Shown here: positions 60,632 through 64,000 of the stretch, one piece after another | How the letters are laid out: each line of letters begins with the position of its first letter | Numbering within the stretch: position 1 is the first letter of the stretch | Source of the DNA: Flavonifractor hominis | Lineage (GTDB): Bacteria; Bacillota; Clostridia; Oscillospirales; Oscillospiraceae | Length of the DNA stretch: 64,000 nucleotides | Assembly (NCBI RefSeq): GCF_040095835.1 | Contig: NZ_JBBMFT010000001.1 | Coordinates: 558,001-622,000, forward strand | Direction of reading: 5' to 3' | Notes under the pieces: model-generated | The model's input: only the letters and a program-made list of their open reading frames with translations | What the model was told of the DNA's origin: nothing | The model's database searches: none | Translations under genes and position numbers: made by a program

Positions 60632-61453
60632 TCATACCACTCTCAGCCGCAGAGAACCCATTCCCTCAAAATCTGAGACCACCTCGTCTCCGCGGGTCAG
60701 CACGTGGGAGGCACAGATGGCCCCCGTCAGAATAATGGACCCTGCCGGCAGACCCAGCCCCATTTCCTCATAGAGGGTCTTGGCCAGAGAGGCCACGGCG
60801 CGGGCCGGGTGTCCCATGACCGCCCCGGCGGCGCTGTGCCCCGTGATCTGCCCGTTGAAGCTGGTGCGCACGCCCATGCCGATCATGTCCACTTCCAGCG
60901 GCTCACGGAACACATTGCCCAGCTTGAAGCGGGCGGCGGAGATGTTGTCGATGATGGCATCGGCCTTACCGCCCATTTTAAAGTTGTGGAAGCGGCTGTC
61001 AATGATCTCGAAGGCCGGAACCACATACGCCGTAGCCATCATCACATCCGGCGCAGTCACAAAGGGCCCGTACAGCTCCTTTCCCAGAACAAAGGCCAGC
61101 TCCGCCTCCAGCTTGGGGTGGATGAGCTCGTCCAGGACCAGTTCTTCTCCCTCGATCTGCATATAGTCCATCAGTATACCGCAGGTGGGTGCCTTCCGGG
61201 GCGTCCAGGTGCCGGCACTCAGGTCGGTCTGAATCTGCCGGCTCTTGGCCAGGCTGGTGCCGCCCAGCTTGGCGCCCACGCGCTTGTGGCCCTCCGCCTC
61301 CATCTTTTGCAGACGGAGCTTTTGTCCGGCATAGCCGTCGTGGACATCCAGTTCCGGATAGTCTGTATAAAACGGAGCGATGGAGCGGATCTCCCGCTCT
61401 CCCCGCAGGGAGCGCTCCGCCAGCTCATTGAGCAGTTCATAGGATGCACTCAT
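60632..61453 (-). CDS. 2-Oxopent-4-enoate hydratase family enzyme (MhpD-like, copy 1)
   Basis: A 273-residue member of the fumarylacetoacetase-fold hydratase/decarboxylase group. It shows GYAGQKLRLQ, KLGGTS, HPKLEAELAFVLG (metal-binding glutamates), PAFEIIDSR and GHSAAGAVMGHPARAVA. Family members hydrate 2-hydroxypenta-2,4-dienoate or decarboxylate 4-oxalocrotonate. The neighbour at 61468 is its paralogue. AAGGAGGTTGAGGCA precedes the start. Confidence 0.9.
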   Translation of the reverse strand: MSASYELLNELAERSLRGEREIRSIAPFYTDYPELDVHDGYAGQKLRLQKMEAEGHKRVGAKLGGTSLAKSRQIQTDLSAGTWTPRKAPTCGILMDYMQIEGEELVLDELIHPKLEAELAFVLGKELYGPFVTAPDVMMATAYVVPAFEIIDSRFHNFKMGGKADAIIDNISAARFKLGNVFREPLEVDMIGMGVRTSFNGQITGHSAAGAVMGHPARAVASLAKTLYEEMGLGLPAGSIILTGAICASHVLTRGDEVVSDFEGMGSLRLRVV

Positions 61454-61467
61454 TGCCTCAACCTCCT

Positions 61468-62259
61468 TTACACGAACTGGACGGACACTTCGCCGAAACG
61501 GCCGTAACGACAGCGGAAGTGGTCGCCCTGTGCGGCATCCAGAATGGTAATGGCCGAGCCGGACATCACCATCTCCCCCGCCTTCAGGGGATTACCCAGC
61601 TGGGTGAAACGGGCCGCCAGCCACGCCACTGCATTGGCCGGATGATCCAGTACCGCCGCCCCGCAGGACACCTCCGTCTGGCGGTTGTTGTGCTCAAAGA
61701 CAAACCCCACCAGCCCAAGATCCACCTGATAGGGCCGGATGGGTGTGTCCCCCAGCACATACGCCCCAAAGGATGCATTGTCCGCCACCGTGTCATAAAT
61801 CTTCCGAGGCCGGTCCACCTTCTGGCGGATGTCCACGATCTCCAGCGCAGGGACCACATACTCTGTGGCGGCCAGCACCTCATCGGCCGTGATATGTTCC
61901 CCTACCAGGTCCCGCTTGAGCTTGAAGCACAGCTCTGCCTCCACCCTGGGCTTGGCAAAGGCGTCGTGACGCAGCTCGCTCTCATTGGCGTAGCACAGCT
62001 CATGGAACAAAATGCCGTAATCCGGCTCTTCGATGCCCGCGTGCTTGCGCATGACATTGCTGGTCAAGCCAACCTTCTTGCCCGACTCTGTGTAACCTGC
62101 CCGCTTGTATTCCTCTACCATGGCGCTGGCGATGGCATACGCATCGTCATATCCCATATCCGGATACAGGTAACTGGGCGGCGTCAAAAGCTCACGTGTC
62201 CGAATCGCCTCAAAATGCAACCGCCCCTGTTCTAAAATTTGTGCATTTGTCAATACCAT
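61468..62259 (-). CDS. 2-Oxopent-4-enoate hydratase / oxalocrotonate decarboxylase family enzyme (copy 2)
   Basis: A 263-residue paralogue with GKKVGLTS, KPRVEAELCFKLK, PALEIVDIR and GAAVLDHPANAVAWLA. The pair resembles the DmpE-DmpH arrangement in meta-cleavage pathways, where a decarboxylase and a hydratase act in sequence as a complex. The ATG at 62259 has AAGGAGG at the right distance; a GTG two codons earlier is too close. It is the first gene of the operon. Confidence 0.88.
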   Translation of the reverse strand: MVLTNAQILEQGRLHFEAIRTRELLTPPSYLYPDMGYDDAYAIASAMVEEYKRAGYTESGKKVGLTSNVMRKHAGIEEPDYGILFHELCYANESELRHDAFAKPRVEAELCFKLKRDLVGEHITADEVLAATEYVVPALEIVDIRQKVDRPRKIYDTVADNASFGAYVLGDTPIRPYQVDLGLVGFVFEHNNRQTEVSCGAAVLDHPANAVAWLAARFTQLGNPLKAGEMVMSGSAITILDAAQGDHFRCRYGRFGEVSVQFV

Positions 62260-62300
62260 GGTCACGCCTCCTTTGACTTAACGTTATTCTTCTTTTGTCT

Positions 62301-62342
62301 TAAAATCAATAATTTTATCTAAAAAGTTTAAAATTTTAAACT
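62301..62342. promoter_or_regulatory. Likely IclR operator region
   Basis: A perfect 18-bp palindrome AGTTTAAAATTTTAAACT (62325-62342) lies beside a second repeat TAAAAT-5nt-ATTTTA (62301-62317) in the divergent intergenic region. IclR proteins bind such palindromes to control adjacent catabolic genes. Confidence 0.7.
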
Positions 62343-62378
62343 GAGTTTTTTATATATTTTTACTCACACTTCGGTAAA

Positions 62379-62407
62379 TTGACATTAAAAACATGGTATG
62401 CTATAGT
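62379..62407 (+). promoter_or_regulatory. Promoter of the IclR gene
   Basis: TTGACA (62379-62384) and TATAGT (62402-62407), spaced 17 nt, are 49 nt before the TTG start codon. Confidence 0.8.
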
Positions 62408-62455
62408 TAATATAACCATAAGCGGCCTAGCCGCATTGGAATAGGGGGTATTTTT

Positions 62456-63247
62456 TTGAGTACAAATCTCTCTTCCGAGCCGCCGGCCGTACCCATCAAC
62501 AGTTCGTTGGATAAGGCGTTTGATATTCTGGAATTTCTGGCTTCCTTTGGCTCACCCCAAAGCGCACCGGAGATCAGCCGACGTCTTAAGCTGAACAAGG
62601 TCACCACTTATAATCTGCTGCGCACACTGGAATACCGGCAGTACCTGCAAAAAAATGAGAGTGGGAAGTATGTGCTCAGCAGCAAACTCTTTGAACTGGG
62701 TACGCTGTACCGCACCAGCAATCCCGTCACCCACGTCTTTGAGCTGTGCTGCCTGCCCCTGCTCCAGAAATACCCCGCCTGCAACATCAGTCTGGGCGGA
62801 TTCGGCACCTCTATGCGGGGAATCTATCTCAGCATTTTGGGCTCAAACGAATCCTTTGTGTCGCCTGGTACTGCGTTCCCCCTCCACGCGACTGCGGTAG
62901 GAAAAGTCCTGCTGGCCAATAGCTCCAAGGAGTTCCGTACTGCCTTTTTCCAGCAGGCCACACTGACCCGGTACACAGAAAATACGGTAACCGACCCGGA
63001 GATTCTGAAAGAACAGCTGTTGAAAATCCGCCATCAGGGTTACTGCATTCTGGACGGTGATCTGTTTACCGACTTCCACTGCATTTCCGTCCCGGTGTTT
63101 TCTTCCGGTCGGCACCTGGCTGGGGCCATCAGCATCCGCGGCAGCGAATCCTTTGTAAAAAAGCATCAGAAAAAACTGCTGGAGGATATCCTTGCCATGG
63201 GGAAATACATGTCCGCCAATCTGGGCTATACCGATCTTGCCCTATAA
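62456..63247 (+). CDS. IclR family transcriptional regulator
   Basis: A 263-residue regulator starting at a TTG codon after ATAGGGGG. The winged helix is at ~15-75 (LDKAFDILEFLASFGSPQSAPEISRRLKLNKVTTYNLLRTLE). The effector domain includes FPLHATAVGKVLLAN and GYCILDGDLFTDFHCISVPVF. It is divergent from the catabolic operon and is therefore its probable regulator, responding to a pathway metabolite. Confidence 0.93.
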   Translation: MSTNLSSEPPAVPINSSLDKAFDILEFLASFGSPQSAPEISRRLKLNKVTTYNLLRTLEYRQYLQKNESGKYVLSSKLFELGTLYRTSNPVTHVFELCCLPLLQKYPACNISLGGFGTSMRGIYLSILGSNESFVSPGTAFPLHATAVGKVLLANSSKEFRTAFFQQATLTRYTENTVTDPEILKEQLLKIRHQGYCILDGDLFTDFHCISVPVFSSGRHLAGAISIRGSESFVKKHQKKLLEDILAMGKYMSANLGYTDLAL

Positions 63248-63262
63248 CATACGAATAATAGA

Positions 63263-63292
63263 AAAAGGCGGGCGCCAAAGCGCCCGCCTTTT
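63263..63292. terminator. Bidirectional terminator after the IclR gene
   Basis: AAAAGGCGGGCGC/GCGCCCGCCTTTT, 13 bp with a CAAA loop, is followed by CTTC. It separates the IclR gene from the convergent EamA gene. Confidence 0.9.
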
Positions 63293-63327
63293 CTTCGATC
63301 AAACCGATATAGATTCATCCCTTGTCA

Positions 63328-64000
63328 TCAGCTCCAGATGGCCATCATCAGCGTACCGGCCACCATCAGGCACAGGCCGGTACACGCCCGGCGGCTAAGC
63401 CGCTCTCCAAACACTACCCTGGAAAAAATCACTGTGATGACCAGGCTGAGTTTGTCAATGGGAACCACCACGCTGACCACACCGTTTTGGATGGCATAGT
63501 AATAGCACAGCCAGGAGGCACCTGTGGCAAGGCCAGACAGGAGAATAAAAATCAGTTCCTGCCGCTGCAAATACCTCAGCTGTCTCTGCTTTCCCTGCAT
63601 GAAAACCACCAGCCACGCCAGTACCAGCACCACACTGGTCCGGATGGCCGTACCTAGGTTGGACTCCACGCCGGATATGCCAACCTTCGCCAGGATGGAG
63701 GTAAGAGCTGCACATATCGCTGAACCAAAGGCGTAGAATATCCACGCCCGGCCTGTTTTCGTTTCTCCTTGCTCGGCTTTCCGCTCCACCATCAGGAAAA
63801 TGCCCGCCGCCAGCAAAACCGTCCCGACCAGCTTGACGGCCAGATGGCCAGTCTCGGAAAAGCAGATGATGGCCAGCAGGACCGTAAGAACCGTGCTCGA
63901 TTTGTCAATGGGGACCACCTTATTGACGTCCCCCATCGAAAGCGCCTTAAAATAGCACAGCCAGGAGGCACCTGTAGCTGTCCCCGACAAGATCAGAAAG
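63328..64000 (-). CDS. EamA-domain (DMT) transporter, N-terminus cut by window edge
   Basis: At least 224 residues up to the right edge; the frame continues in without a real start. Two related repeats are visible: the end of the first (GTATGASWLCYFKAL ... NKVVPIDKSS) and the second (LATGASWLCYYYAIQ ... VVVPIDKLS). These lie exactly 150 codons apart and share long identical DNA stretches. It is an inner-membrane metabolite transporter of unknown substrate. Confidence 0.85.
   Translation of the reverse strand, partial: FLILSGTATGASWLCYFKALSMGDVNKVVPIDKSSTVLTVLLAIICFSETGHLAVKLVGTVLLAAGIFLMVERKAEQGETKTGRAWIFYAFGSAICAALTSILAKVGISGVESNLGTAIRTSVVLVLAWLVVFMQGKQRQLRYLQRQELIFILLSGLATGASWLCYYYAIQNGVVSVVVPIDKLSLVITVIFSRVVFGERLSRRACTGLCLMVAGTLMMAIWS

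Noticed and set aside
1..64000. CRISPR arrays, insertion sequences, integrase genes or prophage
   Set aside because: No regularly spaced repeats, transposase motifs, terminal repeats or phage structural genes were seen in any part of the window.

Overview
The window looks like the chromosome of a GC-rich, spore-forming anaerobic Firmicute of the Clostridia, most like gut Oscillospirales (Flavonifractor, Lawsonibacter or Intestinimonas relatives). The evidence is the forespore factor sigG, the murB-rapZ-yvcK-whiA cluster, a DnaE-type polymerase, ANTAR-glnA, many MocR/WYL/XRE regulators and the overall codon use. The genus is an inference from gene content. Genes are tightly packed, many pairs overlap by 4 nt, and long antisense open frames are common shadows of the GC-rich codon pattern.

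Region 1 (1-4.9 kb) is an RNA-repair-like locus. A WYL regulator, cut by the left edge, is divergent from slipin (SPFH), rtcB RNA ligase and a broken rlaP-type nucleotidyltransferase. The 530-nt gap before the slipin gene holds a strongly structured RNA. It contains a canonical tRNA T-arm, then an acceptor-like stem closed on itself, then a D-arm-like hairpin. This permuted tRNA-like layout recalls bacterial Y RNAs. Region 2 (4.9-17.1 kb) has an unknown 161-aa gene, a TetR regulator with a clear palindromic operator, an ABC-class ATPase overlapping an EamA transporter, a decayed DUF2828-like VWA gene, cca, a YbaK-like editing protein, a second WYL regulator, a YczE-type membrane protein, a small acetyltransferase, sigG, a MocR regulator and an XRE regulator.

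Region 3 (17.2-31.7 kb) is one minus-strand Ter (tellurium-resistance-type) operon of 12 genes behind a sigma-A-like promoter. In transcription order these are a double-TerD protein, AIM24, YceG, TelA, three TerD proteins, a citrate-lyase/HpcH-like enzyme, a TRSP-type phosphoribosyltransferase, a StiP-like protein, a HAD phosphatase and a P2B-type Ca2+ ATPase. No TerC is present; the Ca2+ pump may serve as the membrane partner of the Ca2+-binding TerD proteins. Region 4 (31.8-38.1 kb) is the complete F1Fo ATP synthase operon atpBEFHAGDC, with a c subunit lacking two Na+ ligands. It is followed by a DUF2798 gene and a CitA/CitB-type two-component system.

Region 5 (41.2-53.4 kb) is housekeeping: cardiolipin synthase overlapping dnaE, whiA-yvcK-rapZ-murB, a GH25 lysozyme, and an ANTAR regulator beside glnA, whose mRNA leader folds into a 13-bp hairpin. 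Region 6 (53.4-62.3 kb) is a ten-gene minus-strand catabolic operon. It holds two paralogous amidohydrolases, an Fe-alcohol dehydrogenase, an HpaI aldolase, two tautomerases, a DUF819 permease, an iron-sulfur flavoprotein and two 2-oxo-pentenoate hydratase/decarboxylase-family enzymes. A divergent IclR regulator faces an AT-rich intergenic region with a perfect 18-bp palindrome. The parts suggest ring opening of an imported cyclic amide or lactone, conversion to a 2-oxo acid, and retro-aldol cleavage to pyruvate plus an aldehyde that is then reduced. I know of no described pathway with this exact set. An EamA transporter cut by the right edge ends the window.
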